From Leptoclinus maculatus (taxonomy: Eukaryota > Chordata > Actinopteri > Perciformes > Stichaeidae), in NCBI GenBank assembly GCA_032191485.1, contig JAVDOI010000019.1, forward strand, positions 8,982,284 through 9,046,283: a stretch of DNA of 64,000 nucleotides, written 5' to 3'. Under the pieces are notes generated by a model, which ran no database searches, was not told where the DNA came from, and was given only the letters and a program-made list of their open reading frames with translations. Position numbers and translations under genes: made by a program. Position 1 is the first letter of the stretch. Every line of letters begins with the position of its first letter. Shown piece by piece: positions 15,001 to 26,209 of the stretch.

Positions 15001-18000
15001 AAAATGTGTTTCTCTAGCAAAAGAAGCAAGAAAACTCTGACCTCCAAACACATTCCAGGAGGCAGATGCAAGAGTGGAGGGAGAGGCAGCGACACAGTGA
15101 TACAGAAAGAGAGATTCATACAGAAGCACAAGGAGGAGAGGAACCGACTGAAGTTGAAAAAGTGGAGGAGTGGGACATGGAAAAAGAGGAAGGAGTAGAG
15201 ACAGATGGAATTGCAGAAGCAGGCCCTGATCCTGTCTATGGGGAGGAGGAGAGGAGTGGAGACTACGACTGGGAGACAGAGGAGGACGTCGATCGAGAAA
15301 GAGGAGGAGAGGAGGACGACCTGGAGAGGGAGAGAGAGAGGGCAAGGATGGAAATGGAGAGGGAGAGAGAGGAGCTGGAGAAAGAGAGGGAGGAAGAGTT
15401 GGAGCTGGAGAGGGAGAAAGAGCTGGAGAGGGAGAGGACAGAGCAGGAGGGGGAGAGAGACTTGGAGAGGGAGAGGCAGGAGTGGGAGAGGAGGAGGGTG
15501 GAGAAAGAGAGGGAGGCCCAGTTGGTGCTGGAGGGGGAGAGGCAGGAGTGGGAGAGGATGAGGGTGGAGATGGAGAGGGGGAGAGAGGGGGGTTATGATG
15601 AAGAAACTGGAGAGCCGTACCCTCCAGAGTATTTTCACCTCAAGGTAAGGGCACAAAGTTTTCAAAAACACGCTCAACATTATGAAATACTCAACTTGTG
15701 TTTTGCACATTGAAAAGTAGGCAGTATAAATGTCCTCTTTAATTACACAATGCCTCTAATGTACTCTACATGTCTTATGCAACAGGGACATCCAGGTGAG
15801 AATGGAACACCGGGACGAAAGGTGACTAACGATATTTTAAATAAAAGTGTTTACATTTTGGGAGCATTTGATTTAAAGCCAGGATTCACTGAGTCACTGG
15901 TATCACCTCACTTTATTATACTAGTTTAAAGCATCATTATCCTCACCTTGAGATCACAGAGCAAGAATGACAGTCGCCACACGAAAATGTGTCACCAGTC
16001 TATAAAAATACCAGCGCCGCTCTCCCCACCGACCCACAGTGCATCAGTAAATCACATCAGAGCTGAGGGAGAACTTCTCTCCCGTCACGCCTGTCAGCGA
16101 AGCCATTTGAGTCCAGGCCTTTGATGTCACCCTCTGCTCTATTTCTGTGTGACTGGGAGACAGTAGATCAAAGCAGACATTAATAATTCCCCTTGTTAAA
16201 CATGCTGACAATTCTTTTTTTTATTATTTATTTACGCTCATGAAGAACAATGTGCTGAGGTGCACTTTCTAACTGAGATTTGCTCTTTTTGTCCACACTT
16301 TTTTAGGGGGAAATTGGTGAAAACGGACACAAGGTAAATACTATGTAATCTGTAACTAACATTATTTAAGCTTTTAACAGTGAAATCTGGTAGTTGTGCT
16401 TTTAATTAAAAGAAATGCCAGTGAAATATGTTATAGACATGATGTTTTGTGGTTTCAGGGAGAGCCAGGCATTGGCCACAGAGGTCCAGAAGGCCAGGCT
16501 GGTTCTCCAGGACATAAGGTTCAAGAGCAATCTCTTCTTCATAACATCCCTTCTGAATCAATTAATCCCCACAGTCTCTTCCATCACATTCTCATTGATT
16601 GACTCTGCTTCTCATCGCTGTTTTAATTTAGCAAATGTAATTGGCTCAGTGACTCACTCACTCATTTTAAATTGTGTTTGAGCATGTAAATTGCTAAAGG
16701 AAATAATCGACTTTATTTTAAAACAATTATTCAAAATTAATAGAAGAGCTGCTTTTTTTTACATTACATGAAACAAGTGAACTTTAACTGTGTGCCTTGT
16801 CTCCCAAACATTTAATTAATTTCTATCTTTCTCTCCTATTTCCTCTTCCTCAGGGTGAACCAGGCGAGCCAGGGCCTCCGGGTGCTCAGGGCATCCAGGG
16901 TATTCTTGGTAACATGGGCGTGCAGGGCTCCTACGGACTTAGGGGCTCCCCGGGGGACCCAGGAGAGCCGGGCAGGGAGGTACATCGTTAAATATCAACT
17001 AACAAGTTGCCATTTGCGAAATGTGAATGAATGCAGAAATGGATGGAGAAGGTTGTGCTTCTGGTGTTTAAAATAGAGACATAAGAGGTTTTGTGTGTTA
17101 ATGACGCAGGGCGATCGGGGGAAAAGGGGGAAGAATGGATCGCCTGGAGCTCCTGGACCTCGAGGAGCAGCAGGACCTCACGTAAGAACAATACAAATAG
17201 ATGCATGATCTTTGATTTGAGTGATTTTACATGGGGCTGTTCACTCAGTCCAAGAAATACACTTATAATGTAACCAACTTAGCATCATATATAGTGAAGT
17301 TTTCCATATGAAGTTTGAGTAAAAATTGTTTGACTCTTTTTAATCATTCTTTGATATTTGGGACATTTTATCTGATCGTATGTCAACTGGAAATGATGTG
17401 TAATGATATGTTCTCTTTCTACCACTGCATCTCTCTAATAAAGGGTCCTTCTAGCGTGCCTGGAGTCAAAGGAGAAAAGGTGCGAATACTGCATATATGA
17501 TATTTGGGTAGAATTTACTTTTTTACTTTGATTGGCCCACGAATCGAACGTAATATTGTGAGAACTTGATTGATGTTTGTAGCAGCAGCATACTGTTTCA
17601 CATTTGCATTTGTGCAGTGTAAAAAAATGTTGATCGTTCTTTATAACCCTGTTCTGTATCCTCACCAGGGTACCAGTGCTCCTGGCGAGCCTGGTGCCAG
17701 AGGGTTGCTTGGCTTCCCAGGCAGAAGGGTGAGTTGAGCTGACGGGGAACAACACTTTGAAACATGTTTAATCTATTTCTTAGCTTTGTTTATGTCATGT
17801 AAACCATCACACACTGACTTTGTTCACCAGTTTGTGTGACAGCTTATCCAATATTTCCCCGGTTTATACCTCTTAAAGCTATTTTGACATACGGTATTTA
17901 GCAGACTCCTTTCTTTTCTTTCCAGGGTGAAAAAGGCACTCTAGGCATTAAAGGAGCTCCTGGGTATTTAGTAAGCAACTTTTCAAAACCATACAACTGA

Positions 18001-21000
18001 GTAACAAAATTTCATTTAAGACTATTAGAGTTTCACTTTTGTACAAAATACTTTTATTTGATCCTTTTTCACTAGGGTCCAAAGGGCTGGCACGGCAGCA
18101 AAGGTGAAAAGGTGAGCTGTTTTCACTTCTTTCAACTTAATTATACTGTAAAGAACTAAAGACTTTGAATTTGATTTTGAAAGAGGGACCCAATACATAC
18201 AAAACCACCTGTTGCACCTCATCCTAAGGTTGAATTGAAATGTAAAAATTGCATTGCCCACAGGGCTTTGGAGCAAAATGTAATTCCTGCATGCATCTTG
18301 TCATCAGCAATGTTTTGTTAAATGATGCTCTTTCTACCAAGAGACCCATAGTTGAATCCTTAACTATTGCACCACTAGTGCAAAGCCGCACTTGTTGGCA
18401 GCAGGGAGGATAAGTGATCGATGTTTGGATGAAGCAGGCAACATACATACTTTGATACATTCATGCGGTTTTCTGAAAAATCTTTCTTTGCAGGGTGATC
18501 ATGGGTTAGCTGGAGTCGGAGGAGAAAGGGTATGATGATTTCCATGGTTCTTTGTGGGGCTTTGCATGCAGTTTGTTTGCCATATTCATGGCTCCATATA
18601 TATCCATTGGAAAACACATTACTTGCTTTATCATTCATTGCAGATTACATTTATTTCCTACAGGGGAGTTTGCTTCAAATCCAAGGACCCCGTGGATTTA
18701 AGGGTTCCAAAGGAGAGGCTGTGAGATCATCTATTATATTAACACTAATGAACACATCTCAATGCAACTTTATTTGTTCTTACAAGGGCAATTGTACTCC
18801 TTTCGCCACCCAGCTCAACAAATATACACACAATAAATAAGAAAAGGAGAAAAAAACGACCTTAATGACAAAGCTAAAACAATCAAATGCTGCACACTTG
18901 GAATTTGAAACGTCCAAACATATCTAAAGTGCTCATAAAGTAAACGCATAGAAAGACCAATGAAGTATTGAGTAGATGTTTTGTTTCAGGGTGAGCGAGG
19001 CCCACCAGGTTTTGATGGCGATAAAGGAGAAAAGGGCGAGGATGGTCCTCCTGGAGTCAAGGTAATAAATCCTGACGTAAACATTTAAAAACCACAAAGA
19101 AGAAGAAAATATAATAAATACTGCAAAAAATACATAATAATGGAAAGTATTTTTTTTTTTTGAAAGGGCATAAAGGGTGATGCAGGCACCAAGGGGGCAT
19201 TGGGACGCTTTGGAGCACGAGGACCAGTAGGCCAGAAGGTAAATAATGGTTCATTTTAATATCTTAGCACTGCAACAACACTAGTTTAACCATTCAACAC
19301 TGCTATGTTAGTACTGTGTGTGAAATGTTCTTCTTCTCCTACAGGGAGATCCAGGAGAGTCAGGACTTCCTGGAGTGATGGTAGAGCTACAGTACAAACA
19401 CGAGCAAACACACATTCAGTAATTGTAAATTGAACCAAAATTCAGTTCAAACTTCAAGGGAATCACACACAGTAAAACACACAATTTGATTTAAGGGTCG
19501 CGATGGAGATCACGGAGATGATGGGGCCAAGGGGGACATGGGAGACAAAGGACTGCTGGGCGAGAAGGGCAATCAGGTACATTGATAAACAATATATAAC
19601 CAATCGTGATCCTTTAGATTTTTAAAGAATCAACCTTTTTTTTTCCACAGGGTGGTCCAGGAGAACCAGGCTTACCAGGAGACAATGGGGAGAAGGGAGA
19701 ACAGGTGGAAGCAGTTATAATTTGTCACAGTTTTTCCCCACCTCAGTTCCGTATGAATCTTTTGTTGAGTTTCAGGTTCTCTGATATCACTATCTCTTGT
19801 TGTATTTCTTTTACCTGCTATTCAAGGGTTTCAGAGGTATACCTGGACGCACTGGGAATCCAGGCCTGGATGGAGAAAAGGTTAGGCCTAAATTAGCATC
19901 TTAGACCAAAGTTACACGTTATATATAACAATGTCATGTGAAGAAATTCTGCCGGTAATCTTACATAACCTTGTCTTTGCAAAACAGGGAGATATGGGGT
20001 TACACGGAACCCCTGGTATACCTGGGCTGAATGGACTCACGGGGCGCAAGGTAAACATTCACGTGTTTCTCTTTTCCCCAAATGTGTACAAACTCACAAT
20101 GCTCATCGTGTGATATCACTTTAGGCCGATAAGGGACAGGGAGGCATCAATGGTGTTGATGGTGCTCCAGGAGGGAAAGGACACAAGGTAAGTAAATTAA
20201 CATCAACATCACCGGTCATCATTCATCTCATTTTACTGATTATGTGCTTGTCACAGTTGTATATTATTAAATTAGGAAAAACGATGATGTGTTTTTATCT
20301 TCCCCTGTACACAAAAGACGTCTTAGTGTGTTAATGCACTTCTTTCCTCCATGCAGGGTGAATCAGGCTTCTCAGGTTTTCCAGGGTTTAAGGGGTCTTT
20401 AGGGAATCCAGGAAGGGATGGAGATGAGGGACCACCAGCACCGCCAGGACGCCGAGGGGTCACAGGACCTAAGGTGCCGTACTCCTACTCCCTCAGTGTA
20501 TTTAGGAAATATGATAATGACTTGTATATTTTGAACTGCATTAATAATGCTTTATTGCGCTGAAAAATGGAGGAAAAACATGGGCTTGTTATCAACGTCA
20601 TAGATTAATTACCTCATTATATCAGGTTATCAAGCTGTTCTCTTGATCACAACTTCACTACATCATGTTCTCAAGATAACAAATTGATGATAGTTCCCTC
20701 TAATCGACCGTTAATTTTTTATCTTAAAATAATGGCGTACTTAAATTACGTAATTCATCAAAGCACCAGTTAATTTATGATATGACAAGAAAATAACTTT
20801 TCAAACGCAGGTAAACCCAGTATATGCATCCAAGAACATTCCTAACTACCGCTAACTAACTACATGTCATGAGGATTCAGGGTTCGAATCTGCTTTTAGG
20901 ATACAATAAAATCAGTTTGGATGCCAGTTCAATGCCCTCGTATTAACTCATCTGTGAGAATAAATGTATGTGTGAGTATCTACTTTGCTTAAATGCCAAT

Positions 21001-22079
21001 AATCCTGTATTTATTTGTTAATGCTTGTATGAGACAGAGCAGGTACTTGTGCACAAACACAGCCATCAAACTTTATATTTTTGTCCAAAAAAAGTCCAAG
21101 TTACAAGAGGAGACTTGAATGTGACAGACCACAATGGACAGGAGGATGAGAGGATTACAGTCATCGCCATGTCTGTGTCTAGTTCAGAGAGACTAGCTGC
21201 ATGTGCTCTGTATAATGCAGCAGTGGAGACAGCACAGACATGTCCTTAATTAACACACACATACACATACGTAGAGGTCTATTTCCGTCTGCAGCTTTCA
21301 AGTAATATCTTCCTCAATTAGGTCCTTTCAGCTACAATTAGCAGACTTTCAGTGTTGGCAGAGAGCTGGAAACTTATAATGAGGATATAGAAAGGATGTA
21401 GCTAATTGGTCTGTCTTTCATTATGCTCAGCAGGTTTTCTTTTTTAACAATCTTAAAACTCACAATGTGCTTTCTCTGCACACACTTTGATTTTTGTCAA
21501 ACAGGGGGACAAGGGCAGAAGGGGCAGATCGAAGCAATGTCAGAGGGGAGGACCCGGGATTCCAGGACTAAGAGGAGCGAGTGTGAGAGTTGTGCATGAA
21601 CACACACACACACACACACACACTTTTTTGTGTGTGAAAGGGAAATTGGTGGATTTGATCTGTCATTGATTACGGTGATGTAAACTACAATTTCTGTTTG
21701 CAGGACTTTTTGGTTATAGATGCTGGTTGTTAGCAGCGTCGGACTCTATACTCTTTTTAGTTGTTTTGTTCAAATTAAAATGCTTTGTACAAATAATTAT
21801 AGCTTTAAATATAATTAAGCTCATACATTTGTGAATGTGTTTTTGCTGTAGGGCACAATGGGTATTGAAGGAGGGAAAGGGGAGAAGGGGGAGCCTGGAC
21901 TCACAGTAAGTGTTTAACACAATCACAAACACAAAGACGCACCTTTTAAAATACACATACTGTACATTTACAGAGTTAGATAAATGGATTAACTTACTTT
22001 GAATCTTGTCATTCTCTGTGTCAAGGCTGAAGAAGTGAAGGAGCTATTCACCCAGGAGGTGGTAGAAAAGTGTGGTAAG

Positions 22080-22174
<95 letters not shown>

Positions 22175-22310
22175 CGTGTGTGTGTGTGTGTGTGTAGGGG
22201 GGTTCACGTTATTCACTTGTACATTTTGAACCCTCTGTGTGCTGTGTGCTTGTACTTTTCTGTACATTTGTCCAAGAGTGAACATTCGCGTGCCTCTAGA
22301 CAGGCCACAT

Positions 22311-22347
<37 letters not shown>

Positions 22348-25300
22348 TTGTTTGTTGTGGAGCTCCCGTGGCAGCAGCATGGCACCCGTGTGTGTTTTGC
22401 CATCTGTTATGTTCTCTCACAGGAACACACACCATGGTGCTAGCAACAACAGTAGAGCCATTCACAAACACGAGACTGCCATTAGGAATCCATTACACAC
22501 TTACGAGACACTTAAAGGACAATTCTGTGTATCGTCAACCTTTTCCACTGAAGACATTTTGACATTGTAGATACACGAGTTTCCCTGTTTGCTTTTCAAA
22601 CACATGATTTCAGCAGAGAATATCCCAGCAATAACGAGTCTACCTGTTTGTGTGTATCATGTTTGTATCATTACAGGGTTGGATTACAAGTTCATGGTAA
22701 GGTCTGTGGATCCAGATGGAACAACGGCAGTGATTGAGAATAAAAAAGAGCCAGATGATGTAGTGATATCCCTCAACCGTGACCTCCATGAAGGAGGAAT
22801 GGAGGAAGAAGTGGAAGAATATGGAGACAAACTGGAAGAAAGCACTCGTGTGATCCTACCAAACCGCACTGGTAATAACAATCATGTTACACATCGAAAC
22901 AAGTAACTGTCCAAGCCCACGGGCCAAACACACAGATGCCTGGGATGTCATCATTTTCTAATGTACTCAGTTGTCCCAACAGATTTATAGAGTATGACCG
23001 AGTGTGTGTCACAGCTAAATGATTACATGTGTCATAATGAGGTGTAACAGCTGTGGTTTTCTACCGTGTTAGTGGGGATTTTGAATCAGTAATAATGTAC
23101 TCTGAGGTGTTTGGAGGAAGAAAATATTGGGACGCGATTATCACCAAATCGTCACCTCCATCTCACCTATTGTTACTTATTGTAAGAAACCTCAGAGTAT
23201 ATTATCACGCTTCTATTATGGTCATTCACAGGAATAAAGAGGTCGGATTCAACACTGAGTTAAACGATAATGTAGCCTGAATCATGGTGCTATGGTTACC
23301 TTCCATGGATACAACAATGTACCAAGTAAAGAAGTGTTTTTAAAGCTAAGCTAAGGGTGCTTTAGTGCAAGCCCTTTGGGGTTTGTGGCAAGATTTTTTT
23401 CCATGTTTGGTGGATTGGTGTCACAGTCTAAGACTTAAAAAATTTGCTATATTCTGCAACAATGCTTTGGCCTCAACTATATTTTGCATAAAATGGTCGA
23501 AAACGATCAAGTTGAAAGTTACTACTATATGCCAATGAATGCATGTTGAGCATAGAGATCCGACGAACACGCTTATTCTAGTTAACATACAATCTGCTTA
23601 ATAGTGAAACTAACTTCCCCCACATCTACTCTGTCAACTATCAAACAAAGGCAAGAATGGTTCAACTAAAAAGTCCTCCGCTCTTAGAGTGCTGCTGTCA
23701 CTGAGGCCATGAACATCAGGACGAAGGTCAACATGACTCAGTGATAGAGCGGGTCATTCTTAAATCAGAAGATCGGCGGTTTCGGCGGACAATGATTAGC
23801 CCAAATTGCTCCCGAATGCTGTACCTTCGGTGTATTTTCAGTGTAGTTATGATGGGCAGGTGGCCACTTCCGTCAGTGTATGACTGGATGTGAATGGATG
23901 ATTGACATGTAGTGTAAAAGTGCTTTTTTAGTGGTAGGAAGACTAGAAATGCGCTGTACAAGTCCATTTACCATTTACCATGTACCAAGTAATGACACAA
24001 TATTCCATGAAGCTCAAAGCGAATACAGCCCCCATATAATAATAGATATGTGCAACCCAATTTATTTTAATTCTTGCTTCAGGTAAACATAACCAGAGAA
24101 CTAATCAAAGAGTGAGTCTGTTATTGCGCATTGTCAACGTTATACAAGAAAGCACAGTGGGCCACATTTCAATATTTACTCTTTAATTTGGAGACTTCAA
24201 AGGAATTTAATAAAAATGTCCACATGTACCGGCCTCTGCGTTGCATTTAACCTCCTGTTGTTACCGAAAAAGTCTGTTGTATTAACCAGTGTTTCTTACG
24301 CACATACTTTATATTAACAAATCTCATTGTAATAGCTCTGTTTTCTGCTTGCTCTACAAAACAGACAAACACAGTTCCTATGCCCTTAACACTGCACCTT
24401 GACCCAATGCTTTTACCTGTGTGAATGCAACAGGGTGCAGGGGTACGGCACTTTGTGACATTGCAGGTTACCAGAGTTAAAGGCTTTTTTTTTGGCCAGC
24501 AAAGTGAGAACTAACTGGCTCATTTACCAGCTGTGTGGCTATAAGCTGATTCGCTCAACCCACCCGTTTGCTGCTGCAGCGTCTTTATTTGCTATTTGCT
24601 TTATTTGTCAAACTTGTCATTGATGTTCAGATTCTCTTGAGGGAGGGACTGCAGAGTGGGGACAGAGGAAGAAAAGAGGGGTGTTTGGAACAAACACTGC
24701 TGGTGAGTGGCCAAGATAACTGATTTTATTATTTTTTCCATTTCTTTTTTAATCTAATTTACTTGCTCTGTGTTTTTTTCTCTTCACATTTTCACAATCT
24801 ATTAGTAACTTTGAGTAATGAGTTGCTTGAAATCCCTAAATGCACAAAGTTTGGGAGAATATGAGTAAAACTTGTGTAAAACTCCCATGAATGTTTGACA
24901 GCTGGTGCTTTCATGAGGTGCTTCTTCTGCAGCGAAAACTGAAGAATATGGTTTTACACAAAACCTTGTGTGAAAGACAGCAATAAATTGATAGCATACA
25001 GCAAGTCAGTTCACAGTTACTTATTCATATTAAAGGAATGATCTGATGTTTTGGGAAGTTCACTTATTCGCTGTCTCTTGAGAGTTAAATGAGAAGATCA
25101 ATATCGGTTTAGTCTCTGAGTTCACTACAGAGATGTTGGAGATGATGGGTGCTAGGCCTACCTTAGCACAAATACTGGAATCACAGGAAACCAGTACATA
25201 CAAAAGAAATCAGCTGGGTGTGACTACATAAGACAACTAATTTGTTGTCTTGACGATACAACAAAACAAGCAAATATCCCTTTTACACAAACACTTGTCT

Positions 25301-25978
25301 CAATGGTACTGCAGGATTTTATCATCTAATTTGTGAAATCTTGTCAGACGTACTCTCATATCTCCCCTTTTTAATCATACCTGCACCAGGCATTTTGCAC
25401 ACTAGTGTCCCCAAGTGGTCTCTACACATATTTTTTTCAGAGTGTGAAAGACTTCATCACGCAGGAATAATGTAGTCGGTGATCCCACTCGTCGAACATA
25501 CTGAAACTTTTCCTACATTTTTGCTGCATATCCAAAATCGAACATAAGGCGGGGAAATAGTGAATATACAGCATTTCAGTTTGTTTGGTATTGTTAACCT
25601 TTTCATTTTTTACCTCACATGCAACGTCAGCAGCAGACCGCTGCCTGCAGCCGATGTCAGAGGGGGCCTGTTCAGAATATGTTCTGCTCTGGTACTTCCA
25701 CCCTCGCTCAGGGGAATGCAGGCCGTTTGTGTACGGGGGCTGTGGTGGCAACAGAAACCAATTCTCCTCAAGACAAGAGTGCCAGAGTTGGTGTGGGATG
25801 GAGAGGAGAGGTAGGAGGAACCAGTCAGATGAAATATAGCCTACATTGTAACAATGTCAGATAAGTTAAAAAAAAAAATGACGACATTACGACAATACAA
25901 TATTCTGGTGTCCTTTTAATCCTAGTAAAAAAATGTATTTACTCGTCTACAGGTACCGAGCCCTGGGGAGGAAACTAG
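106..25978 (+). CDS. col7a1: Type VII collagen alpha-1-like chain, 3' part of gene (5' end outside window)
   Basis: Collagen VII forms the anchoring fibrils that tie the epidermal basement membrane to the dermis; it is secreted as a homotrimer. About 70 small exons (18-204 bp, plus one of 627 bp), nearly all phase 0 and many starting on a Gly codon, encode Gly-X-Y repeats with short interruptions. The chain ends in a non-collagenous NC2 region with a Kunitz domain. A long collagen with frequent small interruptions, a mid-helix hinge and a C-terminal Kunitz domain points to COL7A1. A urocortin gene downstream supports this, because human UCN2 is next to COL7A1. COL28A1 and COL6A3 also carry Kunitz domains, but they have von Willebrand A domains near the C-terminus and none is seen here. 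Teleosts may have two col7a1 paralogues and I cannot say which this is. The NC1 exons and the start codon lie upstream of base 1. Confidence 0.85.
1057..1109. repeat. (CT)n microsatellite next to a col7a1 acceptor
   Basis: About 26 CT units ending 28 bp before the acceptor of the 1138-1209 exon. It extends the pyrimidine tract of that acceptor, so its length could affect splicing (inference). Confidence 0.95.
13801..13890 (+). other. Possible alternative terminal exon of col7a1 (truncating)
   Basis: A strong acceptor (pyrimidine tract then aaacag) is followed in phase 0 by GAT GTC TCT TAA, and AATAAA occurs at 13885-13890. If used after the 13224-13274 exon it would end the protein inside the hinge, without distal helix or NC2. 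If skipped, 13224-13274 joins 14565-14618 in frame. It may equally be an unused decoy. Confidence 0.3.
15018..15644 (+). other. col7a1: col7a1 hinge exon encoding a Glu/Arg-rich helical segment
   Basis: This 627-bp exon is by far the longest of the gene in this window and has good splice sites (tttctctag before it, gtaagg after it). It encodes 209 residues. An acidic/basic lead is followed at about 15330-15590 by tandem-like ERERERARMEMEREREELEK and relatives, then GGYDEETGEPYPPEYFHLK. The alternating E/R/K composition, without the heptad hydrophobic pattern of a coiled coil, resembles stable single alpha-helices. The DNA is a purine-rich degenerate (GAGAGGGAGA)n repeat, so the segment probably grew by repeat expansion. 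The next exon (15786-15821) returns to Gly-X-Y in frame, so the exon is probably translated. The antisense strand is also open here, a by-product of composition. Confidence 0.72.
15786..21905 (+). other. col7a1: col7a1 distal triple-helix exons
   Basis: Gly-X-Y resumes after the hinge. Exons: 15786-15821, 16307-16333, 16459-16518, 16854-16979, 17110-17181, 17444-17479, 17669-17728, 17926-17970, 18076-18111, 18494-18529, 18664-18720, 18990-19061, 19167-19238, 19345-19380, 19496-19576, 19651-19704, 19827-19880, 19988-20050, 20125-20187, 20357-20473, 21505-21582, 21852-21905. One interruption is at 18664-18720 (GSLLQIQGPRG). The exon at 21505-21582 contains a cysteine (GRSKQCQRGG) close to the end of the helix, where inter-chain disulphides of antiparallel collagen VII dimers would be expected. 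The intron at 20474-21504 is the longest here and contains no recognised gene. Confidence 0.82.
22080..22195. repeat. (GT)n microsatellite abutting a col7a1 donor
   Basis: Long TG repeat with a few C interruptions, starting 5 bp after the donor of the 22026-22074 NC2 exon. A second (TG)n tract lies at about 22313-22346. The open frames across it in both strands are simple-repeat artefacts. Confidence 0.95.
22872..24630 (+). other. Long col7a1 intron
   Basis: About 1.76 kb between two NC2 exons. Apart from the SINE-like insertion I see no exon, conserved motif or RNA gene. Confidence 0.6.
23330..23979 (+). mobile_element. SINE-like insertion in col7a1 intron
   Basis: From about 23730 the sequence resembles a teleost tRNA-derived SINE: a tRNA-like head (gactcagtgatagagc, then atcggcggtt), a middle with gggcaggtggccactt, and a 3' tail gctgtacaagtccatttacc. 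The exact 13-bp direct repeat atgtaccaagtaa flanks the interval at 23317-23329 and 23980-23992, as expected for a target-site duplication. The first 390 bp (to about 23720) are not recognised as SINE, so the insertion may carry extra 5' sequence or the duplication may belong to another event. The recognition of the tail is from memory. Confidence 0.55.
25631..25810 (+). other. col7a1: Kunitz (BPTI-type) domain exon of col7a1
   Basis: Six cysteines follow the Kunitz spacing C-x8-C-x15-C-x7-C-x12-C-x3-C, with the diagnostic FVYGGCGGNRNQF block. The P1 position after the second Cys is Ser (GACSEY), not Lys/Arg, so trypsin-type inhibition is unlikely; my recollection is that human COL7A1 has Thr there. 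The acceptor is a tandem CAGCAG at 25628-25633, so a one-residue NAGNAG splice choice is possible without changing frame. Confidence 0.9.
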
Positions 25979-26203
25979 CAACCCACATCGAGAAAATCAT
26001 TTTTGTATATAACTGTGTAAAATGTTATAATTTTGTGTTTTGTATTGGATTTATTTATATATTTCAACAGATCTTGATTTGTTTTATGGACAAATTGTGT
26101 TGAAATTCAAAATGTGAATTTTTTCATTTTTATACATGTTTCTGAAATAGACTGACTTAAGACTGAGTGTCAAAAGTGATCAATATTTAACACTACTGAA
26201 CAA

Positions 26204-26209
26204 ATTAAA
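26204..26209 (+). terminator. Likely col7a1 polyadenylation signal
   Basis: ATTAAA about 230 bp after the stop at 25976-25978, followed by a T-rich and GT-rich stretch. It is the best candidate near the gene end; no AATAAA was seen between the stop and this point. Confidence 0.4.

Larger units (their letters stand above)
9085..15644 (+). other. col7a1: col7a1 hinge: large non-collagenous insertion (about 579 residues)
   Basis: Between two collagenous stretches the reading frame continues through fifteen exons without Gly-X-Y: 9085-9120, 9234-9368, 9715-9813, 10129-10332, 10774-10875, 11503-11547, 11955-12038, 12400-12456, 12701-12802, 13043-13096, 13224-13274, 14565-14618, 14701-14754, 14876-14908, 15018-15644. 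All keep phase 0. Segments in order are: an amphipathic stretch (LLKSLIDRLLQDGIEELLHVL); a Ser/Thr-rich part with NLT and NST sequons (10.27-10.31 kb); a Lys/Arg-rich part ending RHKRQRQRL; a run of nine acidic residues with Tyr (FYNSEEYSYDYE); a Thr/Pro-rich part; RVKR followed by SAPWP; then the Glu/Arg-rich exon. The human chain has a hinge of only about 39 residues. RHKRQR and RVKR look like proprotein-convertase sites, which is inference. Confidence 0.75.
22026..25978 (+). other. col7a1: col7a1 NC2 (C-terminal propeptide) exons
   Basis: Exons: 22026-22074 (AEEVKELFTQEVVEKC, phase 1 end), 22677-22871, 24631-24702, 25631-25810 (Kunitz) and 25953-25978 (TEPWGGN then stop). The 24631-24702 exon encodes GGTAEWGQRKKRGVFGTNTA. 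RKKR is a convertase-type site, and human NC2 is known to be removed proteolytically (by BMP-1) during fibril assembly. The Cys at the end of the first exon may take part in dimer disulphides. Alternatively, read-through of the Kunitz exon donor gives a stop at 25837-25839. The final short exon is inferred from acceptor and phase only. Confidence 0.75.

Noticed and set aside
14893..15710. Long minus-strand open frames (150 and 237 codons, Leu/Pro-rich) opposite the Glu/Arg exon
   Set aside because: They mirror the purine-rich repeat on the coding strand; the plus frame is spliced in phase with the collagen exons, and the minus frames have no family signature.
21989..22570. Open frames of 76-162 codons rich in Cys-Val or Thr-His
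   Set aside because: Simple translation of the (GT)n/(CA)n microsatellite inside an intron.
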